A stretch of DNA of 17,935 nucleotides. It comes from Candidatus Poseidoniaceae archaeon (GTDB lineage: Archaea > Thermoplasmatota > Poseidoniia > Poseidoniales > Poseidoniaceae). The position numbers were made by a program, and so were the translations under genes. The notes beneath the pieces were generated by a model. That model was not told where the DNA came from, made no database searches, and saw only the letters and a program-made list of their open reading frames with translations. The stretch's first letter is position 1; every line of letters begins with the position of its first letter. Shown here piece after piece: positions 7,218-15,176 of the stretch. The DNA lies in NCBI GenBank assembly GCA_013329295.1, contig DUKP01000108.1, positions 1 through 17,935 of the forward strand. Reading direction: 5' to 3'.

Positions 7218-8072
7218 TTGATTGATTGGAGTTGCCATATTTCCGGGACTTTGTCCGTAAGTTTGGCCATGGAAATCGGAGCCACAACTAACTTTCAATT
7301 TTAGTTCCCTGCAAACATTCCATAATTCAAATCTATACTCGTCATTGTGGCTGCGATGAAATGCTTCAATCGAATCAATACCAATTTCTCGACAAAATTC
7401 ACCTAACTCAAGTGGTGGTATGCCATAATACAATGGATGAGCAAGCGATGTCACTCCATTGCATAGTTTTACCATTTTGACAGCCTCATCAATACTTGGT
7501 TTAGGTTGCGCAACATGAGCAGGCAGTCCATCTCCAATCCATTTCTCAAAAGCCTCAGTTTTTGTTTCAACATATCCTTGCTCAACCATTGCTTCTGCAA
7601 GATGAGGTCGTCCAATTGAACCTCCAGCCTTTTTTGCTACTTCTTTAAAATCGATAGGCATGTTAAGTTCGTTAAGTTTAGCAATCATTTTTTTCATTCG
7701 AGGAATTCTATTGTTCTGTAATGGTTTGAGCCATTGTGCAAACAGTTTGGCTTTCTCACTTCCATGAAGTAGGTTGGGAAAGTAGGCTAACAAGTGCCAT
7801 GATTTTGAGGCTCTTTCTCGACCATGACGGGCAAGCTCCTCCGCATTAGGTTCAATGCCTCTTTCACAGGTAATTTCAACACCTGGTATGAAAGTAATTC
7901 CTAACTGTTTTGCATGTAATTCAGCACTTGGCCAGCCAGCAATAGTGTCATGATCGGTTAACGACCAAAATTTAACATCATTATTCTTCATCAACTGTGC
8001 AACAAATTCAACACTGTGCTCACCATCACTATTTGTTGAGTGACTATGCAGGTCGTAATGCTGTGTCCACAC
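7206..8072 (-). CDS. PHP-domain metal-dependent phosphoesterase (TrpH/RNase AM-like)
   Basis: A 288-residue protein with the full PHP ligand set: DLHSHSTNSDG (His9, His11, Asp16), LTDHDT (Asp40, His41), PGVEIT (Glu66), GRPHLAEAM, SLAHP and GSDFHG (Asp266, His268). This set fits the COG0613 group, whose studied members (E. coli YciV/RNase AM, nucleoside 3',5'-bisphosphate phosphatase) remove nucleotides from RNA 5' ends or dephosphorylate bisphosphate nucleotides, using two or three metal ions. The exact substrate here cannot be read from sequence. The start is GTG at 8072, because an in-frame TAA lies two codons upstream. It is the last gene of the VOC-folD-254-aa-PHP series, 37 bases after the preceding stop, and its 3' end overlaps tatC by 12 bases. 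Confidence 0.87.
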   Translation of the reverse strand: MWTQHYDLHSHSTNSDGEHSVEFVAQLMKNNDVKFWSLTDHDTIAGWPSAELHAKQLGITFIPGVEITCERGIEPNAEELARHGRERASKSWHLLAYFPNLLHGSEKAKLFAQWLKPLQNNRIPRMKKMIAKLNELNMPIDFKEVAKKAGGSIGRPHLAEAMVEQGYVETKTEAFEKWIGDGLPAHVAQPKPSIDEAVKMVKLCNGVTSLAHPLYYGIPPLELGEFCREIGIDSIEAFHRSHNDEYRFELWNVCRELKLKVSCGSDFHGQTYGQSPGNMATPINQLCV

Positions 8073-8109
8073 AATTTATGCCAACTTGTTGACCCTAATG
8101 AACTTATGA

Positions 8110-8871
8110 TTAGAATAAATCATCAAGGTCAGGTAAATCAGGTGTTTCAATAAAATCCTGCTGTTTTTCAGGGGTGATTGCATTTTTATCATCAGGAGTT
8201 TCATCTTCAAACAAATCAGTCAAATCTGGCAGAGAGGGGCTAGTATCCAGTTCAGGTAATGCTGGCATTTCTGCAATGTTTGGTTTATCAGTGACTTGAT
8301 TTGATGGCAAAGGAACATTACTTTTACTTCCCAAATCAGACTGATTATTTATTGGAGTTGATGATTGTAACACGTCATCAGATTCTTTGTGTGGAGGAGG
8401 CAATTGTTCGGCTATTTGTTGAGCAGCTTGGCCAAATTCACCTGTACTAAGGGCTCCAATTGCATTGCTTACCTCTAATTCATCAATTTCCTTATTGGCA
8501 CCAATAATTGAATCAATGATGTTTTTTGTATGGCTACTTTGAGGTTGTACTACTGAAGAAACATCAGTTCCAGATTTTGTTGGTATGCTTTCAAGTGCTG
8601 CAAATTGCTCTTCCAAAGATAAATTATCTGTTAACTCTACTACTGTTCTTTCCTTAGAAGCAAAATAAGCCATGATGAATAGAGCAACTGCAGTTGATAG
8701 TCCAAGATACTCCTCTAAAGAAAGACCAGCAGAATCTAGTAAATCTAGTTTCAAGTTAACCGCTGAAGCAACTACTGCAAGCGAACCTAAGATTTTACCA
8801 GCACTTGCCAGCCTTGGCGCTCGTTGCTCCATAATTTGACACTGAAGAGAATAAGATAAGAGGCTTACCAT
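8110..8871 (-). CDS. Unrecognised membrane-anchored protein with acidic LPDLxDLF repeats
   Basis: I do not recognise this 253-residue protein. The N-terminal 80 residues hold one weak and one clear hydrophobic segment (ILGSLAVVASAVNL and LGLSTAVALFIMAYFAS). The rest is soluble, Gln/Ser/Pro/Asp-rich and probably disordered. It ends in repeats of a short acidic motif: LPELDTSPS, LPDLTDLFED and the C-terminal LPDLDDLF. Such tails often act as docking motifs, which is my inference only. The start ATG at 8871 shares one base with the folD stop (TGATG), suggesting coupled translation. A TTG one codon earlier is less likely. An internal ATG at 8832 (MEQRAPR) would also retain the hydrophobic segments. 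Confidence 0.7.
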   Translation of the reverse strand: MVSLLSYSLQCQIMEQRAPRLASAGKILGSLAVVASAVNLKLDLLDSAGLSLEEYLGLSTAVALFIMAYFASKERTVVELTDNLSLEEQFAALESIPTKSGTDVSSVVQPQSSHTKNIIDSIIGANKEIDELEVSNAIGALSTGEFGQAAQQIAEQLPPPHKESDDVLQSSTPINNQSDLGSKSNVPLPSNQVTDKPNIAEMPALPELDTSPSLPDLTDLFEDETPDDKNAITPEKQQDFIETPDLPDLDDLF

Positions 8872-9743
8872 CAAATGGTTTTTTCTGCAGCAGAGACAGT
8901 ATTTTCCATCAGCATTGCTACTGTCATAGGACCAACTCCACCTGGTACAGGGGTTATCCAGGATGCTACTTCATTAGCTGATTTTTCTACATCCCCCACT
9001 AAGATATAACCTCGAGGTGAGTTGATATCATCAACACGATTTATACCTACATCAACAACTACAGCGCCGTCTTTTATCCAAGATTTCTTAACCATATTTG
9101 GTCTACCTACTGCTGCAACTACAATATCTGCTTGGCGGCATTGTTGTTCCATATTTTCAGTTCTTGAATGAGCTACAGTAACTGTCGCATCAGCACCACG
9201 TGAAGCCAACAAAATCGCTTGAGGCATTCCAACATTACGTGATCTACCAATTACCAAAGCTGTTTTTCCTTTGGTTTGAATACCAGCCCAATCTAACATA
9301 CGCATAACTCCATTAGGCGTACATGGGATTAAGCAATCCTCTCGAGATTGTACCAATCGACCAAGATTAACTGGATGAAATCCGTCAACATCCTTTGATG
9401 GGTCAATCAAATCTGTCAACGCTTCCTCATCCATATGTATTGGGAGTGGAGATTGAATTAAAATTCCATGAATAGTGCTATCATTATTTAGTTCAGCAAT
9501 TATAGTTCGTAATTCATCTTCACTTGTTAACCCCCCTAATTCAATGTGGGTACTTTTGATTCCAAGTCTTTGACATGCACGAACTTTTGCTCCAACATAA
9601 ACATGACTTGCAGGGTCATCCCCAACGATAACAACTGCTAAATGTGGCACAATTCCAGTATCTAAGCACTTTTCAATACGTCCTTTCAATGCTTCCTCTA
9701 CTGCTGCAGCACATGCTTTACCATCGAGTACTGAAGCCACCAT
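8871..9743 (-). CDS. folD: Bifunctional methylenetetrahydrofolate dehydrogenase / methenyltetrahydrofolate cyclohydrolase
   Basis: FolD interconverts 5,10-methylene-, 5,10-methenyl- and 10-formyl-tetrahydrofolate with NAD(P), feeding one-carbon units to purine and formyl synthesis in the cytoplasm. The 290-residue length is normal for the family. Visible motifs include the active-site Tyr49 and Lys53 in ASHVYVGAK, QSPLPIHMDE (97-106), DVDGFHPVNLGRL (118-130), PCTPNGVMRML (140-150), the Rossmann GRSRNVGMP (166-174), GAVVVDVGIN (226-235) and PVPGGVGPMT (265-274). ATG 9743 is preceded by AGGTT. The gene lies 21 bases after the VOC gene stop and is coupled to the 254-aa-class membrane protein by TGATG. 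Nothing in the motifs suggests loss of either activity. Confidence 0.96.
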   Translation of the reverse strand: MVASVLDGKACAAAVEEALKGRIEKCLDTGIVPHLAVVIVGDDPASHVYVGAKVRACQRLGIKSTHIELGGLTSEDELRTIIAELNNDSTIHGILIQSPLPIHMDEEALTDLIDPSKDVDGFHPVNLGRLVQSREDCLIPCTPNGVMRMLDWAGIQTKGKTALVIGRSRNVGMPQAILLASRGADATVTVAHSRTENMEQQCRQADIVVAAVGRPNMVKKSWIKDGAVVVDVGINRVDDINSPRGYILVGDVEKSANEVASWITPVPGGVGPMTVAMLMENTVSAAEKTI

Positions 9744-9764
9744 AACCTGCCCACAAGACTTTGT

Positions 9765-10235
9765 CTATTGATTATTTTGTTGATTTATTTTTCCTCCACC
9801 AACTTCATTTTCATTTCCTGTAACAGTAGCAAAAAGCCGCTCATCATCACTAAAGGATTTGAATTCTAGAGAATTTCCAGAAGGGTCATCGATAAACAGT
9901 GTTGCTTGTTCACCAATTTTTCCAGGATATCTTATGTGTGGTTTAATACGAAATTGAACATTTAATTGTTCTAAATGGTTCTTAAATTCGTGCCATTGCC
10001 TCCATTCCATTACCAAACCAAAATGAAATGGTGGGACTTGTTTACCATCAATTTTACCACCATCGGTATAATCAGGCATACTTGAGACAAGATGTGCTAC
10101 AATTTGGTGACCATGAAAATTAAAATTAATTGAGGTTGGAGTCCTTCTACCTATCTTACAATCAAGAATATTAACATAAAATTGCTCAGTAATTTCGAGA
10201 TCAATGACTGGAAACGCCAAATGAAATGGTCGCAT
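9765..10235 (-). CDS. VOC-superfamily predicted dioxygenase (COG3565-like)
   Basis: A 156-residue protein of two vicinal-oxygen-chelate modules. It reads closely like the COG3565 group (predicted extradiol-dioxygenase relatives): RPFHLAFPVIDL, an FNFHGHQIVAHLV segment (38-50), PPFHFGLVMEW (68-78), GEQATLFIDDPSGNSLEFK (108-126). Probable metal ligands are His5, His71 and Glu124. The substrate is not known for this group. ATG 10235 was chosen because a longer frame would run into tRNA-Thr, and the residues it would add (ending PTVGGSSPSVGSTK) are the usual artefact of translating a tRNA. A short Gln/Asn-rich tail ends the protein. It lies 35 bases downstream of the tRNA and 21 bases upstream of folD, so it may share a transcript with both. 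Confidence 0.85.
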   Translation of the reverse strand: MRPFHLAFPVIDLEITEQFYVNILDCKIGRRTPTSINFNFHGHQIVAHLVSSMPDYTDGGKIDGKQVPPFHFGLVMEWRQWHEFKNHLEQLNVQFRIKPHIRYPGKIGEQATLFIDDPSGNSLEFKSFSDDERLFATVTGNENEVGGGKINQQNNQ

Positions 10236-10270
10236 GTGACTAATTAAAGCAATGCAGTTAACTGTTTTTG

Positions 10271-10346
10271 TGGAGCCAACGGAGGGACTCGAACCCCCGA
10301 CCGTCGGATTACAAATCCGAAGCACTACCAGCTATGCTACGTTGGC
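10271..10346 (-). tRNA. tRNA-Thr (anticodon UGU)
   Basis: A complete cloverleaf with no intron. The acceptor stem GCCAACG pairs with CGTTGGC. The D stem is GCAT/GTGC around AGCTGGTA. The anticodon stem TCGGA/TCCGA encloses loop TTTGTAA, with anticodon TGT (plus-strand bases 10311-10313). The T arm is GGGGG-TTCGAGT-CCCTC. The discriminator is U and CCA is encoded. UGU reads ACA and, by wobble, related Thr codons. No clear TATA box is seen upstream. Confidence 0.96.
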
Positions 10347-10439
10347 GCAGACACAGCGAAACAGCAATCATTCATCAATCAAACGGATGATTTATCATAA
10401 TCTATTGCAAAATATGATGGGCAAATCAAAGAACATGAT

Positions 10440-11729
10440 ATGTTTGGAATGTCTATGGCCGAAGACATAGCGAACAGTTTTCTAAACGATTTCGCTAGAA
10501 CAAAACAGGGTAATGATACGATATTTTCCTGTTGGGCTCGCTATCAAGAAGCGGTAGCACAAGGTAATGATGCAGTAAATGGTACAATTGGAGCATTGTT
10601 AGAAAATGATGGTAGTTTAGCAATAAATCAAACAGTTGATGAATTCGTACGCAACTCGCCACCGATAGAAATTGCTGCTTATGCTCCATTGAAAGGCTTA
10701 CCAGAATTTCTTGACTTTGCAGTTACTCTTACCTTAGGGGATGCTCGTGAGGAATTAGAAAGTATAGGTGTATGCCATACTGCAACAGCGTCCCCAGGAG
10801 GCTCTGGAGCATTATACTTGGCTGCAGCAAATTATGCTGACAGAGGTAGTAAGGTACTGTTGAGAAATAGGCATTGGGGTCCATATGATGGATTTTTGGC
10901 AGGATGTGGCCTTGGAATTGCTACATATCCTCTATTGAATGAATCATCCGGACTTGACCTTGAATCACTAAAATCAAGTCTTGATGAACTTGCAAAATCA
11001 CAAGGCAAGGTTATGTCGTGGCTTAATGATCCTGCTCACAATCCTACAGGACTTTCACTTTCTAGTCAAGAGAGAATGTCTGTTTTGCATGCCTTTTCCA
11101 ACGCAGCAATGGCTAATGAAGAGGTAGGTTTTACTTTGTTAATCGATGCTGCTTACCATATGTACGCAAAGGAGCCACATGGTTGGGCAGAAACAATCAC
11201 CGACGCTCTACACGATGGGTTAGAATGGCCAGCAAATCTATTGATTACATTTGCAATTTCTATTTCTAAATCTCATACTGTGTATGGCTTAAGAGCCGGA
11301 GCGTTGGTAACAATACATCCTGACCAATCAGTAGTTGATCGAATCACGACTGTAATGGGAGTTACTGGACGGCAAACCTGGTCTGCAAGTTCTAGATTGG
11401 CACAGTATTCAGTCGCTAAGATTCATTCTAACAGTGAATCTGGTGCTGCATGGTCAGATGAGAAAAACCGTTTAACACAACTTCTGAAGGAACGCAGAGA
11501 ATTGTTTATTGAATCTTGTAAAAAATTTAACGTTCCGATTAATCCTACTCACGATGGATTTTTTGCATGGCTTGAACATGAGGATCCTCATTCGATTGTG
11601 GAATCTTGTGCTTCAGACCAAGTTTACCTAGTGCCGCTTAATGGCGGAGTTAGAATTGGCCTTTGTGCAATTCCCTTAGGTCAGATTGAAAGGGTAGCAA
11701 AATCACTGGGTAAAGCATTAGGCGAGTGA
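10440..11729 (+). CDS. Class I PLP-dependent aminotransferase (aspartate/aromatic type)
   Basis: A 429-residue fold-type I aminotransferase. PLP-binding features include the GGSGAL phosphate region (120-125), DPAHNPTG with Asn201 (197-204), LIDAAYHMY with Asp236 for the pyridine nitrogen and Tyr239, the Schiff-base Lys277 in SISKSHTVYGLRAG and a C-terminal GGVRIGL Arg405 that would bind the substrate carboxylate. AYAPLKGLPEF resembles the aspartate/tyrosine aminotransferase group (COG1448). The N-terminal DAVNGTIGALLENDGSLA resembles a less-studied bacterial branch of class I enzymes. The amino-acid substrate cannot be assigned. Three ATGs (10440, 10449, 10455) are possible starts and none has a convincing Shine-Dalgarno. 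It is divergent from tRNA-Thr and six bases from the next gene, so probably first in an operon with the zinc-ribbon protein and pheS. Confidence 0.88.
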   Translation: MFGMSMAEDIANSFLNDFARTKQGNDTIFSCWARYQEAVAQGNDAVNGTIGALLENDGSLAINQTVDEFVRNSPPIEIAAYAPLKGLPEFLDFAVTLTLGDAREELESIGVCHTATASPGGSGALYLAAANYADRGSKVLLRNRHWGPYDGFLAGCGLGIATYPLLNESSGLDLESLKSSLDELAKSQGKVMSWLNDPAHNPTGLSLSSQERMSVLHAFSNAAMANEEVGFTLLIDAAYHMYAKEPHGWAETITDALHDGLEWPANLLITFAISISKSHTVYGLRAGALVTIHPDQSVVDRITTVMGVTGRQTWSASSRLAQYSVAKIHSNSESGAAWSDEKNRLTQLLKERRELFIESCKKFNVPINPTHDGFFAWLEHEDPHSIVESCASDQVYLVPLNGGVRIGLCAIPLGQIERVAKSLGKALGE

Positions 11730-11735
11730 TTTTGT

Positions 11736-12116
11736 ATGGCTCGTAATCCAAGAGAAAATTTGATTCTTGGTGGATTTATTTGTATTGCATTTGGAGCTTT
11801 TTTTACAGTTGCTGAAGTCTATACTCTTGCATCAACAGTTGGAGTACTTGGAATAGCGCTTTTTGTTATTGGAATGAGTCTTAAGAGCAATATTGGGCTT
11901 TCAAAAGAAGCGGTTAGAAACTGGCGTCCTGCAGAGGGCAAACTTCCCGATGCTGGTAGAGTAATGTATCGAGTGGATGTTACAATCGATGAACCGATTG
12001 AGTCAACAATTGTTTGCGGTCCATGTGGAGAAATTACTGTACATAAGGGGCCTAAACCAGATAGTTTTACCTGTCCAGAATGCAATATTGAATTGTGGAA
12101 TGCCGAAGAAGAATAG
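11736..12116 (+). CDS. Small membrane protein with C-terminal zinc ribbon
   Basis: A 126-residue protein. Two adjacent hydrophobic segments (about 9-27 and 31-49) form a hairpin. A basic segment (KEAVRNWRPAEGK) and a short strand-rich stretch follow. The C-terminus is a zinc-ribbon knuckle pair, CGPCG and CPEC, separated by about 15 residues. The zinc ribbon probably faces the cytoplasm, but orientation is uncertain. I do not recognise a named family. It sits six bases after the aminotransferase stop and 56 bases before pheS, which argues for co-transcription but does not reveal a role. Confidence 0.75.
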   Translation: MARNPRENLILGGFICIAFGAFFTVAEVYTLASTVGVLGIALFVIGMSLKSNIGLSKEAVRNWRPAEGKLPDAGRVMYRVDVTIDEPIESTIVCGPCGEITVHKGPKPDSFTCPECNIELWNAEEE

Positions 12117-12172
12117 AATCGCCATCTCTTGATAATAATCAACATAGATTTCATAGGAGAATCATTCCTCGT

Positions 12173-13663
12173 ATGTTCATGGTGGCCGAGAATCTTGTCA
12201 ATACTGAGCGCAGAATGCTCAAGGCAATGTTGGTGGATTCTGGCAAAAATTGGACTTTAGATGAAATTCTAGATAGTTGTAATTGGCAAGACCAAGCAGT
12301 TGCTGTTGGAGCAGGGCAAGGTCTTGCAAACAAGGGTTTTGCTGATGTACATGAAGTTGTAAGCACCGAAGTTAGACTCGCTTCTCAAGGGGAATCTGCA
12401 ATGAACGAAGGGCTACTGGAGGCGAGGTTATGGCAATGGTTCAAATCTGCTGACGAAGCAACAATGGCCAGTATGCAGCAATCATTTGAGAAACATGAAG
12501 CAGGACCAGGAATTGGCTTGCTAAAAAAATTAGGCATTACGATGGAAACAGGAATATTCACTTGTGCAGATGAAGCAATGGTAGAAGAAACAATTTCAGC
12601 ACGACAGAAGTTTCTTTCAGACCTTCCAAGCAAGGTAAGTGATTTAGATCAACAATTACTTGAACAATTCAAAAGTCGACGCAATTTTATTGAATTGGTC
12701 GACAGTACTTCCAGAACTTGGACTTTGACTAAATCAGGTTCACAAGTTAAGGTAGGTGATTTAGTTGAAACCACAATGGTTAATGAAATAACTCCGGAGT
12801 TATTGCAAAGTGATTCATGGAAAGATGTAGAGTTTAGATCATTCGATGTAACTCTCGAATCTGCTACGCCTAGGACAGGACGTAGTCATCCAATGCAGTC
12901 ATTGATTGAAAGAATCCGTCACATATTCCTTGAAATGGGATTTTCAGAATTGGTTGAAGATTATGTTCAAACTGCAGGCTGGAATATGGATGCATTATTT
13001 ATTCCTCAAGACCACCCTGCTAGGGAAATGCAGGATACATTTTACCTCGACAATCCAAATTCGATGCCATTACCTGACCATATAATGGAGACATGGTCAG
13101 ATATTCATCGCACTGGTGGCGAAACAGGTTCAACAGGATGGGGCGGTGAGTTCTCTAAAGAAACCTCACAAAAGGGGCTTCTAAGAACTCATACAACTGT
13201 GAATACGATTCAATATCTCGCTGACAATCCTAAGAAAGCTTGCCGTATGTTTACCGTAGACAGAGTGTTTAGAAAAGAGGCAATTGACCGAACTCATCTA
13301 CCTGAATTTCATCAAATTGAAGGAATCATTATGGAAGAGGGTGCTAATTTACAAATGCTAGTTACAACGCTCAAAACCTTCTATGAAAAGATGGGATATC
13401 CAGAAGTTAGGGTTAGACCAGCATATTTCCCGTATACCGAACCAAGTCTCGAAATCGAGGTAAAGTGGCGTGGCAAGTGGTTGGAGTTAGGTGGCGCAGG
13501 AATTTTCCGCCCTGAAGTGACCGAACCGTTAGGAATTGAACATCCAGTTTTGGCTTGGGGCATGGGTCTTGAGCGTTTGGCAATGTTAGTTCTTGGACTT
13601 GATGATATTAGACAATTGTATATTTCAGATTTGGAATGGTTAAGAAATCAACCTTTGATTTGA
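12173..13663 (+). CDS. pheS: Phenylalanyl-tRNA synthetase alpha subunit (archaeal type)
   Basis: The catalytic subunit of the alpha2-beta2 enzyme that charges tRNA-Phe. From ATG 12173 it is 496 residues, as in archaea and eukaryotes and well above the bacterial length of about 340. The extra N-terminal region looks winged-helix-like (NWTLDEILDSCN, GQGLANKGFADV). Class II motifs are clear: GLLRTHTTVNT (336-346), motif 2 FRKEAIDRTHLPEFHQIEG (366-384), ELGGAGIFRPEV and motif 3 GMGLERLAM (463-471). The start could also be ATG 12179. A GTG at 12095 would extend the protein back into the preceding gene with an unlikely Arg/His-rich leader. AGGAG at 12155-12159 lies 13 bases before ATG 12173, longer than ideal. 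The partner pheT is not in the window. Confidence 0.94.
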   Translation: MFMVAENLVNTERRMLKAMLVDSGKNWTLDEILDSCNWQDQAVAVGAGQGLANKGFADVHEVVSTEVRLASQGESAMNEGLLEARLWQWFKSADEATMASMQQSFEKHEAGPGIGLLKKLGITMETGIFTCADEAMVEETISARQKFLSDLPSKVSDLDQQLLEQFKSRRNFIELVDSTSRTWTLTKSGSQVKVGDLVETTMVNEITPELLQSDSWKDVEFRSFDVTLESATPRTGRSHPMQSLIERIRHIFLEMGFSELVEDYVQTAGWNMDALFIPQDHPAREMQDTFYLDNPNSMPLPDHIMETWSDIHRTGGETGSTGWGGEFSKETSQKGLLRTHTTVNTIQYLADNPKKACRMFTVDRVFRKEAIDRTHLPEFHQIEGIIMEEGANLQMLVTTLKTFYEKMGYPEVRVRPAYFPYTEPSLEIEVKWRGKWLELGGAGIFRPEVTEPLGIEHPVLAWGMGLERLAMLVLGLDDIRQLYISDLEWLRNQPLI

Positions 13664-13674
13664 GACGAATTGCG

Positions 13675-13690
13675 GATTATTTGAATAATC
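13675..13690. promoter_or_regulatory. 16-base dyad between pheS and the Trx-CcdA gene
   Basis: GATTATTTGAATAATC: 7-base arms around a TG centre with no mismatch. It lies 12 bases after the pheS stop and 20 bases before the next ATG. It may be an AT-rich hairpin or a regulator site. The arms are short and AT-rich, so chance is a real alternative. Confidence 0.3.
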
Positions 13691-13709
13691 ACCGACTGTA
13701 GGAGATATT

Positions 13710-15176
13710 ATGGGGCTAACTGACACTATGGATTTGGGTGTTTTCACACGCTCCGAAACATGGAAAGCATTTGCTATTGCTGCAATCATGTTTGTAGCAA
13801 TATCATTTGCGGCCTTGTCTATGTTTGACAGCATGGATGATATTTTCCAGTCAGATGCAGACCCTGAACCTATTCCTAACATGGTTTTTGAATCATTAAA
13901 TCGAACAGGAGTGGAATCTGAAATAGTGAATGAAACAGGCTGGTTTAACACAAATGATCTACGTGGTTCTATCGTAATTTTTGATATGATGGCCCATGAT
14001 TGTAGTAATTGTCATGCAGTGCAATATCATTTGGAAGATAAAATGAATGAATGGCAAAGTTTAGCAAATCAGTCAAATAAATCATTACACATTATCGCCT
14101 ATGGTAGTTGGTATGGTGAGGATTTAGATTATCTAAATGAATCTGATAGCAAGTATACAGTTCCACTTTATCCTACTGGAATGGGTTATGAAAAAGCGGC
14201 AATACTTGAAGATGGAGATATAGCAGACCCAGTTCGATTATTCACTACCGCTGGTACAGGACAAATCCCTGTTGTAATGGTTATTGATGAAGAGGGTTAC
14301 ATCATTGAGCGACAAGCTACAGGTTCACCAACTGATAAGTGGAATTCATTTGATTCTGTTGTCGAATTAGCAATTACCACTCCAGTAAATGCAACTGAAG
14401 ATTTGCGTATTGCTTGGGAAGAACCTTCGACGTCTTATCTTGCAGTATTTGCTTTGGGTATGATTCTCTCGATCTTAGTTTATTTCTCACCGTGTGCTTT
14501 CCCAGTCTTACCTGGTTTCATCTCATACTATTTGTCACTTGGAGCGCGTGAAGACGAATTGATTGCTGATGGTAAGTTGAAGAGTAAAATGCCAAGTCCA
14601 ATTGTTATTGGTTCTTTATCTGGTTTTGGAATGTGGACATTTTTCTTGTTCATTGGAATTATTGCAATTGTCATGGGTGAAGCATTTCAAAAATCAGGTC
14701 TTGTCCATTATATTGCGGTATTTATTGCAATATTATTGATTATTCTTGGTTCAATGATGTTACTTGGAATCACCTCACATGTTATGGGATTTGTCCAAAA
14801 ATTTGTTGATAAATATAGTACTACTGAAGATGACGAAGTATTCACACCACGTCGAAATATGTATCTTTATGGAATTGGCTATGCCGCTGCTTCAATCGAT
14901 TGCACAGCAGCAGCAGTCTTGCCATTTGTACTATATTTGGGAACTTTAGGAGGGAGCGCAATTACTCTTGGTATTGGAGGGTTAATGCTTGGTCTGCTAA
15001 TCCTAATGATTGCCGTTACAGTATTGGTAGGCTTGGGCCGTCAAGTAATGATTAATTTCCTCAGAAGAGCGACTGGTATGATTAAGATGGTCGGGTCATG
15101 GATGATGATTATGGCAGGAATAAGTTTGACATTATATCTTACCAACAGAGATGCTGTAAGTGCGGTCTTTGGTTAA
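13710..15176 (+). CDS. Thioredoxin-domain / CcdA fusion, membrane thiol-disulfide reductase
   Basis: CcdA/DsbD membrane domains pass electrons from cytoplasmic thioredoxin to extracytoplasmic partners, for cytochrome c assembly or disulfide repair. This 488-residue protein joins both ends of such a relay. It has an N-terminal membrane anchor (about 18-38), then a thioredoxin-like domain (about 55-225) with redox pair C98-S-N-C101 and a cis-Pro-like GQIPVVMVID (P187). A CcdA-type bundle of about six segments follows from 243, with its redox cysteines in YFSPCAFPVLPG (C262) and AASIDCTAAAVLP (C398). The thioredoxin domain should lie outside the membrane. In DsbD the thioredoxin domain is C-terminal; here it is N-terminal. 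AGGAG at 13700-13704 fits ATG 13710. The stop abuts the convergent PAP2 gene. Confidence 0.88.
   Translation: MGLTDTMDLGVFTRSETWKAFAIAAIMFVAISFAALSMFDSMDDIFQSDADPEPIPNMVFESLNRTGVESEIVNETGWFNTNDLRGSIVIFDMMAHDCSNCHAVQYHLEDKMNEWQSLANQSNKSLHIIAYGSWYGEDLDYLNESDSKYTVPLYPTGMGYEKAAILEDGDIADPVRLFTTAGTGQIPVVMVIDEEGYIIERQATGSPTDKWNSFDSVVELAITTPVNATEDLRIAWEEPSTSYLAVFALGMILSILVYFSPCAFPVLPGFISYYLSLGAREDELIADGKLKSKMPSPIVIGSLSGFGMWTFFLFIGIIAIVMGEAFQKSGLVHYIAVFIAILLIILGSMMLLGITSHVMGFVQKFVDKYSTTEDDEVFTPRRNMYLYGIGYAAASIDCTAAAVLPFVLYLGTLGGSAITLGIGGLMLGLLILMIAVTVLVGLGRQVMINFLRRATGMIKMVGSWMMIMAGISLTLYLTNRDAVSAVFG

Noticed and set aside
10236..10325. N-terminal extension of the VOC protein.
   Set aside because: It would be translated from tRNA-Thr; the family motif starts at the ATG at 10235.
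12095..12172. GTG start giving a longer PheS that overlaps the zinc-ribbon gene.
   Set aside because: The added residues are Arg/His-rich and unlike PheS N-termini; ATG 12173 gives the normal archaeal length.
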